17,793 nt of DNA from Poronia punctata (Eukaryota > Ascomycota > Sordariomycetes > Xylariales > Xylariaceae): the NCBI GenBank assembly GCA_022579005.1, contig MU401888.1, positions 1 through 17,793 on the forward strand, given 5' to 3'. Below the pieces are notes generated by a model. The model ran no database searches. It had not been told where the DNA came from and worked only from the letters and a program-made list of their open reading frames with translations. Positions 9,321-17,793 of the stretch are shown piece by piece (position 1 is the stretch's first letter; each line of letters begins with the position of its first letter). Made by a program: the position numbers and the translations under genes.

Positions 9321-9325
9321 AAAAG
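9321..9325. repeat. Target-site duplication AAAAG, right copy
   Basis: This exact copy of 503-507 marks the right boundary of the inner insertion. Outer pol resumes with CTT at 9326. Confidence 0.88.
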
Positions 9326-9860
9326 CTTAAAAAAAGCCTACGCTTTATTAACTTAGCTACTAAGCTTAATACTATTATTATTTAAAACGCTATTTTGCTA
9401 TAAAGCTATAATAAGTTTATAAAAAAATTTACTATATATATTATTATATTAGTTAGTAACTTATTTTTTAGCTATAATTAAATTAATTTTTTTATTTATA
9501 GCTATACTTTAACTATATTTAATACTTTGCTTAAGTTACTTTAAATAATAACCTTGCTATAAAGCTATATAAACTTTATTACTTAGTTTTTATATATTAT
9601 TATGCAAGTTTTTTTTAATATTGCTTTTTAAAAATATAAGCCTTTTTTTAATAATATAAAAATTAAAGGCCTTATATTATACTATAATAATTAAAAAGTT
9701 GCTTTTAAAATTAAGCAATATATTTTAAAGCATTTAAAAAATATTAATGCTATACTTTTTAACTTAAAACTAGCTAGTTTTACTTTAAATGCTATAAAAA
9801 GCAAATAGTGTTGCTAATTTATAAAAATTATTAAGTTTATATATAAAATATATAAAAAAA
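9326..9860 (+). other. Reverse transcriptase domain of outer pol
   Basis: The domain opens with LKKSLRFINLATKLNT, corresponding to the K-G-x-x-R-x-I-N-A entry of RT. VSNLFFSYNQI follows (V-S-D-L-F-S-G-Y-D-Q-V, with the first catalytic Asp now Asn). The catalytic box is KPFFNNIKIKG at 9638-9670 (F-x-D-D-I-G-V-K-G), with both Asp codons now AAT at 9650-9655. KHLKNINAILFNLKLAS continues as E-H-x-Q-N-L-D-x-V-L-x-D-L-x-x-A-G, and KSK-stop-CC-stop-FIKIIKFIYK closes with the K-S-x-F-C-x-x-x-I-K-I-V-G-Y segment. This is a clear Gypsy RT order. Confidence 0.88.
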
Positions 9861-10239
9861 AGCTTATTAGTATAAAAGTTATTAAAATTAAAAAATAGCT
9901 TATATATAAAAACATTATAAATATTAAAACTGTTTTTAAAGTTATTATTTATTATAAAATATAAATTAAAAACTACTTTTAAATTTATATATTTTTTATT
10001 ATTTTTTTATAAAAAAATATAGCCTTTATTTAAAAAAATAAGCAATAGTAGTTTATAAATTAGTTAAAACTTGCTTTAATTAACATACTACTTTTAGTTA
10101 CTATTAACTATAAAAGTAAGCAGATTTATTTTTAAACTAATACTTTTAAAACTAAATAAAAATATATTTTAGCTTAAAAAGTAAATAAAAAAATTAAGCT
10201 AGCTTAATATAAGTTAAAATATTAAAAAAGCTTTAAATT

Positions 10240-10505
10240 AAACTATAACGTTATAAAAAAAAAAGCTTTTAGCGTTATTAAGTTATTAAAACGCTTATAA
10301 AACTACTTTTATAATATATAATTTATTTTAAAAACTAATATAAAAGTTTTAATTGCTTAGCTAAATAATAAGTTTTTTGCTTTTTTAAATATAGTTTTTA
10401 CTTAGTAAATTTTATATATTAAAATATTTAACTTTAAGCTTTACTATATACTAAAAAAAAAATATATAGCTATAAATAGCTTATTTTAGCAACTTTAAAA
10501 GCTTA
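10240..10505 (+). other. RNase H domain of outer pol (C-terminal half clear)
   Basis: From 10256 the frame reads KKKAFSVIKLLKRL, then NYFYNI-stop-FILKTNIKVLIA and IKIFNFKLYYILKKKYIAI. These match the Gypsy RNase H pattern K-R-E-x-x-A-V-L-x-x-L-x-x-(F/L), F-x-L-x-T-D-A-x-x-L-V, then R-L-F-D-F-E-V-x-H-V-P-G-x-K-H-x-A-A-D. The key acidic residues are Lys or Asn now. Confidence 0.8.
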
Positions 10506-11229
10506 TTAATAATAATAATAATAAATAAAAAAGTAATATAAAGCAATTTATTAATACTTAGCTAAGTACTATATTTATAAACATTAATATAGTTTAAGCT
10601 AACTTATAAATAAGCGTAAACAAAGCCTTAAAACTTAATTATAAATTACTTGCTTTTAGCTACTTAATTTAGCTTATTAAGCTACTACTAAAGCTTATAG
10701 TTTAATAAACCTAAAAAAGTTAAAAAATTACTTAATTTTTTATTACTAGTGTTATTTTAAAACGCTACAATAATAAACGCAAATAAAAAAGGTTTAAAAA
10801 TTATATATATTAATACTTTATATATAATAATACTTTATAAAAACAAGCAACTTAGCATTTTACTTTTAAGTAATATATTAATTTTTTAAAAAAGTATAAC
10901 TTAATTATTTAAAAAATCTACTTAGCTTTTAGCTATAAAAAAATTAACTTAGTAATTTAATAAATTTTATAACTTTATTACTAGCTTAATTTTGCTAAAA
11001 ATATTTATTTAATAACTAAGTTTTATTTTAACTATTAAAAGTTATAAAGCAGCTTATTTAAAAAATAGCATTAGTATAACGTTTTTATTAACTTTTTATA
11101 CTTATAAGTTATTAATATTTAAACTATACTATTTTATAAAAAAATTTTTACTTTAATTAAAATATAATATAAATAAATAGCTTTTTTTAAAATTAAAGCT
11201 TTTTAGTAAGTAAACTTTAAATTAATATT

Positions 11230-11970
11230 TAAGTTTTTTTATAAATATATAGCATATTGCTATAGTAGCGCACTGCATATTAAATATAATAATAAAAATA
11301 AATTTAAAAAAAAAGTTATTATAATAGCTAAGCACTTTAAGTATTATATAGCTTATAAACTAGCTTACTACTTTTAAGTATAAGGCCTTATTAAAAGTAA
11401 GCACTACTTAATTAAAATAACGCTTATAAAAGTAACTAATAAAATTAAAAAAAACTAACTAAATTACCTAAGCTTTACTATTTTAGTAAATAACGTTACT
11501 ATTTAATATTATAAGTATAGCTTATATAAACTAGTTTATAAACGTTTACTTATTTTGCTAATTAAAAACGTTATGTTAATATAGTAAATATTATAATAAG
11601 ATTTAGTTTTTAATTATACTAATTTAGTAGCGTTAAAAATAAAGTAGCTAAAATATTATATAAAAAATATTAAATATATAAAAAAAATTATTACTTTAAA
11701 ATAAAAAAATAATATAAACTAATAAAATTAATAAAATGCTTATAAAATTTAGCTTAAAATATATATTAATAACCTTATGCTTTTATTTAATATTTTTTTT
11801 AAAATTAATAAAAATAATAATAAAAAGCTTTTATATTAATAAAATAAGCTATACTAAATTACTAAAGCTATAAATAATATACGCTATAAGCTTGCTAAAA
11901 TAAATAAATAATAGCTATATAGTTGCTATTTTATAAAATAGCTTTAAGCTTTTTATAAAAATAATAAAAA
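11230..11970 (+). other. Integrase core end and C-terminal segment of outer pol
   Basis: Around 11360-11402 the frame reads LAYYF-stop-V-stop-GLIKSKHY, matching the H-P-Q-x-x-G-x-I-E-R/S-G-H motif with the catalytic Glu codon now AAA at 11393-11395 (GAA after a T). It continues with YYKYSLYKLVYKRLLILL (S-P-Y-x-L-V-Y-G-x-x-P-I-L-P). DLVFNYTNLVALKIKQL (from 11600) matches the helical D-L-L-A-L-R-A-R-Q-L segment. LLY, two stops, NKLY-stop-ITKAINNIRYKLAKIN (about 11828-11905) matches the F-R-W-x-G-P-Y-R-V module, and AFYKNNKK (to about 11970) the G-N-R-L-K-x-F end. Confidence 0.82.
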
Positions 11971-12232
11971 ATATTAAGCACTAAAAAACTTTAACTTAAA
12001 CTTTTAAACTACTAAAAGTATTTTTTAAAAAAATAAGCTTATTAATAAGCTAAACTTAAAACTTTTAATAATAAATAATAACTTTGCTTTACATTTTTAT
12101 AAAAACTATAATTATGTTAATAGTTTTTTTAAACTAATAAATATTAATATAGTAGCTATTAATAGCGTTTATAAGTTTAGTATAACGTAAAATTAATTAA
12201 ATATTTTTATTTATAATATGTTTTTTTTTTAA

Positions 12233-12735
12233 AAGCTTAGCTAGCACTACTTATTTAATAAATTTTTATTTTTAGCTTTTTAGTTTTATATTGCTTTAAA
12301 AAAAAATAGTAAAGTAACTTTATAATATAAATATTATATTAGCTTTTTACTTTTAAAAGCTTTTTATTTATATTTTTTTTTTTTAAACTTATTATTAATT
12401 TTTTTTAATTTTATTATTTTTAAATATTTTTTTTATTTATATATTAAAATTAATAACTTTCTTTTAAAAAATATAGCAGTAATACTTTTTTTATTTTTTA
12501 TATTGCTTAAAATAAAAAGTGTGCTTTACTACTTTTAATTGTTTTTTTTAATATTTTTATTTAATGTTTTAAAATATATGTTTTTATTTTATTTTTTATA
12601 TAAATTAACACAATGCTTAGTTTTTTTAAATATTTTTCTTATTTTTTTACTTTTTTTTTTTTTATTTTATATATAGTTATTAAAATTTTCTTTTTAAGCT
12701 TTGTTTAGTAAACTGTTTATATATTAACTATATAA
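12233..12735. other. T-rich spacer after outer pol
   Basis: The + strand switches from A-rich to strongly T-rich here, with long T-runs (12655-12662 and others). I see no coding peptide and no direct repeat partner. By position it could contain the 3' untranslated part and 3' LTR of the outer element, but the 5' LTR is outside the window, so LTR boundaries cannot be set. Other insertions cannot be excluded. Confidence 0.4.
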
Positions 12736-12888
12736 GCTTTTTTAATAATAATATAAATATTAGCTTATATGCTTTAAAGTTTATAATAAATATAAAGCTT
12801 TTAGTTAAATTAAATATTATAAGTTGCTATATTTTAAAAAGCAAATTAACTATGTTATAATAAGTATAAAATATGCTTTAAATTATAA

Positions 12889-13083
12889 ACGCATAGTTAC
12901 TATAAAAACTACTTTAAAGTTTTAAATTAAAAATATATTTAAAAAATAGCTATATACTTAAGCAAGTATTTATGTTTAATTTAATAAAACGCTTTTTATA
13001 GCGTATATAAAAAATAATATTTAAGCAACTTATTTATTAAATTAAAAAAGCTTTATACTAATATTAGTTTTATAACAAACGTA
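12889..13083 (+). pseudogene. Coding-like remnant, family unknown
   Basis: The frame reads HSYYKNYFKVLN, stop, KYI, stop, KIAIYLSKYLCLI and later LFIKLKKLYTNISFITNV, with five TAA codons in 65. The mix of residues and remaining GC-containing codons (ACG, AGC, GCT) looks like mutated protein-coding DNA. No family recognised. Confidence 0.35.
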
Positions 13084-13559
13084 TAAAATATTTACTTTAT
13101 AGTTTACTATTTTTATTTTTAATATAAATAAGCTTTAAGTTAAAGTTTTCTTTTTTTGCTAAAGCCTTTATAAGCTTAATAATATATTTTAAAGCGCTGC
13201 TAGCAATATAAAAAAATAAATAAACTAGCTAGCAAACATAATAACTTTAAGCAATACTATTAATAATTTTAATTTTTAAAGCTTTAAGCATTTTTAATAT
13301 ATTAGCACTTATTTAAGTAATAAAAAATTAATATAATATTTTTACTTTTTACTATTTAAGCTTAAAAACAATTTTCTTATTTTTTTTTATAACTAGCTAA
13401 GCTTTGCTTATTTTTTTAACTAAGCTTAGCAACTACTTTTTATAAGCAATATTAGTGCTAAGATTTTTACTAATTACGTAGTTTATATTAGTATTGCTTT
13501 TGCTTGTTTTTATAAGCTTTAAAATATTTATAATAAAGTATAGCATTAATTTTAAAACA

Positions 13560-13990
13560 ATAAAGCAGCAAAAAATATTTAAAAACTTAAAAAAAAAGCA
13601 AAAAAGCAAAAAAAAAAAAAAATAGTTTTTTAATACTTAGCTTACTGCTTTTTTAATAAAAACTTATATTAGCTTAATAAAGTATAAACAATATATAATT
13701 TTAAGTTATTATTAGCAAGCTAGCTTTATAAAAATTATTTAATTTAGTAAGCAAATACTTAAAAATTATAAGTGCGTTATAATAATTTATATTTATAGCT
13801 TTAAGCACTTAATAAAGCAAATTTTATTAAGTTTTTTTACTTTAATTTATTATAAAAAAAACTTAAAAAAAATATTTATTATAATTTTATTTACTAGTTT
13901 ATATACTATACTTATAAAAAATAGCTTATAAACTTACTTTTATTTTTTTAATCTATACTTATACTTGCACTTTTTTTTTTTTTTAAAAAC
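13560..13990 (+). pseudogene. Coding-like remnant with Lys-rich start, family unknown
   Basis: The frame begins IKQQKIFKNLKKKQKSKKKKK and then runs through hydrophobic and aromatic stretches to a Leu/Tyr-rich end near 13970. Five stops in about 143 codons is low for this base composition. The Lys-rich part may be a former Glu/Lys coiled or charged segment. No family recognised. Confidence 0.35.
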
Positions 13991-15209
13991 TTTTATTTTT
14001 ATTTTTTTATTTTTAGTTTGCTTAATATTATAGTTTAACTTTATATATTTAATTTATTACTTTATATAATATAGCAAATTAAATTTTAGTACTTAAAAAA
14101 AATGCGCTATAAAAAATTATAGCTTTTATTTACTTTTAAAAACTTTTATTTACGCTTATAAGTATTTAGTAAAATTACTTTAAGCATATTAACTTATTAC
14201 TAAACTATATAAAACTATAAAAATTTTTAAGCAATAAAAATATTAACAATAATAAAATTAACTATTTGCTTTATAATAAAAAATGCTTAGATTTTATTTT
14301 TTAAAAAATATAGTAAAAAAAAATATTTAGTTTTTAGCTTAGCATACTAATTAAGCATTACTATTATAGCTAGCTTTTAAAAAGTAAAGTTATAGCAAGT
14401 ATTTATTTAATTTTAAAAAACTAGCTTTATATTTTAATTAAAAATATGTTTAGCTAAGCTATAAATACGTTTTAAAACTTTTTATTTAAAACTTTTAATA
14501 GCTACTTAAAAAAATAGTTATAATAATAATTTAAAAAAAATATAATTAATATAAAGCTTTTTATTTTAAAAAAATATATTAGCAGCAGTTATTAAATTTT
14601 TATTATAGTTAATTTTTACTTATAAAAAGCTTATATATTTAACTTAATAAACTAAGTTTTTATTTTTAAATATATATAAGCACTAAAGCTTTTAATAAAT
14701 ATTTAGCTATAAAAAATATATAAAGTTTTTATTTAAATTAGGTTTTTTTTTTTTTATAGTTAAAATAATAGCTAGTTATATAAATACTTTTGCTTAGTAA
14801 CTTTAATTACTTTTATTAAGCCTTTAAATAATATAATTAACTTAATACTTAATTAAGCACTAAAAGTAAACTTATTAGTATTTATTATATTAATAATATA
14901 GTTAGCAACTTAATATAAAGTCTTATTAAAATAAAAAGGTTTTATACTTAAGCTAGCTATACTTTAGCAACCTTTACTAACTATACTATTTATACTTAAT
15001 ATTATTATTTTAAATACTTTTACTATGCTTACTTAAAACCTAGATTTTAAAAATTTGCTTATAAAAATATACTTTAAATAGCTATATAAAAGCGCGCTTA
15101 TTTTTTTATAAACTAAGCATATTTTTAATTTAAACTTAAATATTTTATACTTTTTAAAACTAAATACTAATAGCTTTTATAGCTTTATAAACTTATATAA
15201 TAAAAATAG

Positions 15210-15710
15210 CAATACGTTATAATATTAGTACAAGCTAAAATATTTAATTAATATAGCGCTTTAAGTTTGCTACTAAAAATAGCTTTTAAATAAAAAAGTA
15301 ATAGTTACTTTAAAGTATTTTATAAAAACTTATTATTTTAGTTTTTGCTTTAAGTATTTGTTTATAATTATTAAGCTTATATAAAGATTTTATTTTATAA
15401 AAACTTAAGTTTAAAACAAAGCTACTTATAACTTATAATAAAAAAAGGCTACTTATAACTAAATGCTAGCATATTTTATTTTAAAGTTTTATAAAAAAGC
15501 TTATTAATATACTATAATAGTTAATTATTTTTAAATAGTAGCTTTTATTATTAATAGCCTAAAAATATTAAAATAAAGCATTATATAAATTAAAAAAAAA
15601 TTGTAATAAGTTTATAAAACTATATTTTATACGTTGCCTATGCTATAATACGTTATAGTTATACTTTTGCTAATATAGTAAAAAAGTTAAAAATATAAAA
15701 TATTTTATAT
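15210..15710 (+). pseudogene. Coding-like remnant, best of the unidentified block
   Basis: The frame from 15210 gives short readable runs such as SALSLLLKIAF, VFYKNLLF, AYIKILFYKNLSLK, LNASIFYFKVL and NIKIKHYIN, separated by about a dozen TAA/TAG codons in 130. At the A-run 15592-15600 the sense-like reading moves by one base (NKFIKLYFIRCLCYNTL), suggesting a one-base deletion. Residue composition resembles a globular protein. I could not match it to retroelement or transposase domains. Confidence 0.4.
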
Positions 15711-16460
15711 TATTTATATTATTTATTTATTTAAAGTTTTAAATTAGTTAATATTTTTAACTACTAGTACTTTTAGCAAATATAAGCTTTAAAATATTAT
15801 TATTATTTTAATAGCACTTAAAAAGATAGCTAAAATTTGCTTTATAAAAAAAAAAACTGCTTTAAAAAAAAAAAATTAATATAAAGCTACTTATTTTTAA
15901 ACTTTTAAAACTACTATAACTAAGTTTACTAGTTTAAATATTTATAGTACTTTAAAAGCATTTTTATATTTGCTATTTAATATAGCTTTATTTACTTTTT
16001 TATAAAAAAATTATAAGTTAATAAATACTTTATTTAAATTATTAATAGTATGCTTATTTAAAAAAAAGCTTTTTATTAATAGCTACTATAGCTTAAAACT
16101 AAAAGATTTACTAATTAAAAAGTTTTAAAAAAAAGCGCAATAGTATTTAACTTATTATAAGCTTTATAGTTTTTTTATAAAGGTAAAAAAATATATATTT
16201 AAATTTACTATTAAAAATATTATATTATAGCATTGTTAGCAAAGTACGCTAAAGTAATTTGCTATTAATATAAGCATAAGTTTAGCTACTACTTTATACT
16301 ATAAAGTTAATAAGACTTTTTTTTAGTATATAACTTGCTTTTAGCTTATTTATTTTTATAAGTAAAAAGGTTAAGCATAGTACTATGTAAATATAAAAGC
16401 TTTTAACGCTATAATAGCTAAAACAAAATTATAGCAACTAAAGCAAGCTACTACTAAAAG

Positions 16461-16650
16461 TAGCAACAGGCAATTTTAATAAATAAGACCTTTAATAGCT
16501 TTAAATAGCTATAAAAGGCTTATTAAATAATAAAACAATAAGGGCATTATATTAATCCTACTAAAAAAAAGAGTTTTTATAATATGTTAACTTATTTTAG
16601 CTTTAAAAGTGCTAAAAACAACAACCTTTTTAGCTAAAAAAGATTATAAC
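16461..16650 (+). pseudogene. Coding-like remnant upstream of the tail repeat, family unknown
   Basis: In frame 0 the sequence reads QQAILINKTFNSFK, then, after several stops, GHYINPTKKKSFYNMLTYF and SAKNNNLFS. The Q and W/R positions are stops as elsewhere in the window. The overlapping frame 1 is stop-free at 16609-16818 (70 codons, non-ATG start), so the true frame is uncertain. Confidence 0.3.
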
Positions 16651-17064
16651 GTAATTAGTATATATGCTAGTTATACTTTATATTATAAAGTAGCTATAAA
16701 ACTAAAAAAAAATAGCTTAATTTTTATTTTTATATATATAGCCCTTATTTTTGCATTGCTTTTTAAATCTATATATTTAGCTATTTATTATATATACAAT
16801 ATACTAAGTTATGCTTTTTAAAATATTTTTATAAAGCTATAATTAATATAAAGCCTTTAAAACCTAGTTAATATATTTACTTTAGCTAAACCTCTTTTAG
16901 TATAAAGTTAAAGTAATTTTTAAAAATCTTTAATTTTTATTGCACTATAAAAATATTTAGTTTTTTATTTTTATTTTTAAAAAGGTAATATAGCGTTTTT
17001 TTAAACTAATAATATAAGCAAAGCATTAGCAAACTTATAAAAAATAAAAAACGCGTTATTAAAT

Positions 17065-17148
17065 ACTAAGCTAGCTAATATGCTAAAAGCTAAGCTAGCT
17101 AACGCGCTAAAAGCTAAGCTAAAAAATGCGCTAAAAGCTAAGCTAAAT
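17065..17148. repeat. 24-bp tandem repeat, three full units plus a partial one
   Basis: Units at 17077-17100, 17101-17124 and 17125-17148 share GCTAAAAGCTAAGCTA, preceded by a partial unit from 17065. On the + strand (frame 1) they encode an octapeptide repeat of ANALKAKL type ending at TAA near 17165. On the minus strand the same DNA is also stop-free (SLAFSALA type), so the coding strand is not certain. G/C content is well above the surroundings, mostly in AGCT and GCGC. Confidence 0.8.
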
Positions 17149-17167
17149 AAAAAGCTTTTTTTTTAAG

Positions 17168-17793
17168 TTAAAATATATAAAAAGTAATTAAAAAGTATTA
17201 AATAAATTAGCTTAATTAGTATTTTAAATAAAATGCTATTTTTAAAGCAATAGCTTTACTTTTTTATATTATAGTATTATAAAATGCTATAATTATTAAA
17301 AATATAAAGCAGTTTATAAAAAACTTGTTAATTTATAATATATAAACTTTTTATATAAAAAAGCGTACTTAAAAAGCTATTTTTATAACTTTTTTTATAT
17401 ATTTTGCTTATTAAAATAAGTTTTACTTTTTTATTAATATATATAATATATTTTTTTTTATAAAAGTTTATAAAAAACTAAATATTTATAATTTTATATA
17501 TTTAGTTTTTTACTTACTTTTTTACTTATTTTGTTAATTATTTTATAGTATTAAATATGCTTTATAACTATTACCTTTTTTGCTTATAACTAGCTTAAAA
17601 AAAAAACTTAAACTTTATTACTTTTATAAAAATTATATATATAATAAAAAAGATTACTATTACTATTAACTTAACTTTATAAACAATAATTAATAAATTA
17701 AAAACTTAACTTAAAAATAATAAATTACTAAGCAATATTATATATTTAAATATAATAGCTACTTTATATATTTTTTAATATAAAATGCTTATA
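17168..17793. other. Right edge, AT-saturated, no gene seen
   Basis: This 626-base stretch has A- and T-runs on both strands with stops in all frames and no repeat partner elsewhere in the window that I noticed. The only clear structure is the inverted repeat at 17471-17512. Confidence 0.5.
17471..17512. repeat. Perfect 15-bp inverted repeat with 12-nt loop
   Basis: TAAAAAACTAAATAT at 17471-17485 is the exact reverse complement of ATATTTAGTTTTTTA at 17498-17512. It could fold as a hairpin. The ACTA/TAGT core makes it more than a simple A/T run, but in DNA this AT-rich chance is a real possibility. Confidence 0.55.

Larger units (their letters stand above)
9326..12232 (+). pseudogene. Outer Ty3/Gypsy pol, right fragment (RT, RNase H, integrase, C-terminal tail)
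   Basis: One + strand frame (codon starts congruent to 2 mod 3) can be followed for about 2.9 kb with many TAA/TAG codons but no indel at the checkpoints I counted (9668, 10265, 11384, 11600, 11834, 12230). In order it gives the RT core, RT connection (IYYKI-stop-IKN near 9950), RNase H (about 10240-10505), integrase core (to about 11450), an integrase C-terminal segment (about 11600-11960) and a tail rich in Asn and Lys that was probably acidic, ending at TAA 12230-12232. Together with 181-507 the readable pol is about 1078 codons. The peptides match a fungal Gypsy pol family that I recognise by its SLRFIN, catalytic-box and R-LFDFEVRHVPG-like segments. It has no function now. The element's 3' LTR is not identified and its 5' part lies left of the window. 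Confidence 0.87.
12736..17167 (+). pseudogene. Unidentified RIP-degraded block with coding-like remnants
   Basis: About 4.4 kb, mostly A-rich on the + strand, contains several frames with fewer stops than expected for such AT-rich DNA. They are 12889-13083 (frame 1 mod 3), 13560-13990 (frame 0, five stops in about 143 codons), 15210-15599 (frame 0) continuing at one base shift to about 15700, 16461-16650 (frame 0) and 16609-17167 (frame 1). Between them are T-rich patches (13110-13170, 13360-13540, 13960-14020). I do not recognise RT, RNase H, integrase, a DDE transposase triad or a tyrosine recombinase motif. It could be another transposon, a captured host gene, or several fragments. Strand is inferred from base skew only. 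Confidence 0.4.

Noticed and set aside
10255..10264. A frameshift in the A-run at the start of outer RNase H
   Set aside because: Recounting codons from 9668 to 10265 shows that the frame is unbroken; the apparent shift was a miscount of A residues.
16609..16821. A 70-codon stop-free run as an intact small gene
   Set aside because: It starts at GTG, has no domain, and continues in the same frame past several stops to the 17-kb repeat, so at best it is part of a decayed frame.
12736..17167. A Starship captain (DUF3435) or DUF3723-type gene in the right block
   Set aside because: I compared the readable fragments with what I remember of these families and found no convincing shared motif.
1..17793. 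Mitochondrial, Plasmodium-like or insect-symbiont genome because of extreme AT content
   Set aside because: There are no rRNA, tRNA or respiratory genes and no intact ORFs; the CpA/TpG depletion with transition-only LTR differences fits RIP in a fungus much better.
1..17793. CRISPR arrays, riboswitches, bacterial promoters or operons
   Set aside because: There are no spaced direct repeats of suitable length, and the context is fungal heterochromatin.

Overview
This window is a piece of fungal heterochromatin built from dead retrotransposons. I see no intact gene, tRNA or rRNA. The DNA is extremely AT-rich: for example, positions 3541-3600 hold only 3 G/C in 60. TpA is everywhere, CpA and TpG are scarce, and the surviving G/C sits mostly in GCT or AGC contexts. 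That is the footprint of repeat-induced point mutation (RIP, C to T in CpA on either strand), and it points to a filamentous ascomycete (Pezizomycotina) with AT-rich blocks. The species cannot be told from the sequence.

The main structure is a nested insertion. An outer Ty3/Gypsy element runs on the + strand, with its pol at 181-507 and 9326-12232. A second Ty3/Gypsy element of 8813 bp (508-9320, minus strand) is inserted inside its reverse transcriptase. The inner element has 153-bp LTRs at both ends (508-660 and 9168-9320), an exact 5-bp target duplication AAAAG (503-507 and 9321-9325), a polypurine tract and a candidate primer binding site. If the inner element and one AAAAG copy are ignored, the outer RT frame joins exactly, codon to codon.

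Inner element, read on the minus strand from high to low coordinates: 5' LTR, primer binding site, an undeciphered gag-side region (about 9150-7300), a 24-bp tandem repeat (7177-7296), RT (readable about 5068-4660), integrase core (about 3330-3200), integrase C-terminal GPY/F module (about 2906-2695), chromodomain (about 2627-2460), a 1.8-kb 3' region, PPT and 3' LTR. The outer element, read on the + strand, gives pre-RT/RT, RNase H, integrase and a C-terminal tail, all in one frame.

To the right of the outer pol is a T-rich spacer (12233-12735). After it comes about 4.4 kb (12736-17167) that is A-rich on the + strand and contains several stretches that look like decayed coding sequence. I could not assign these to a family. 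They end in a second 24-bp tandem repeat (about 17065-17148). The last 0.6 kb holds a perfect 15-bp inverted repeat and nothing else I can name. All family assignments rest on reading degenerate peptides by eye, treating TAA/TAG as former Gln/Trp/Arg codons and Asn/Lys as former Asp/Glu where a T precedes.
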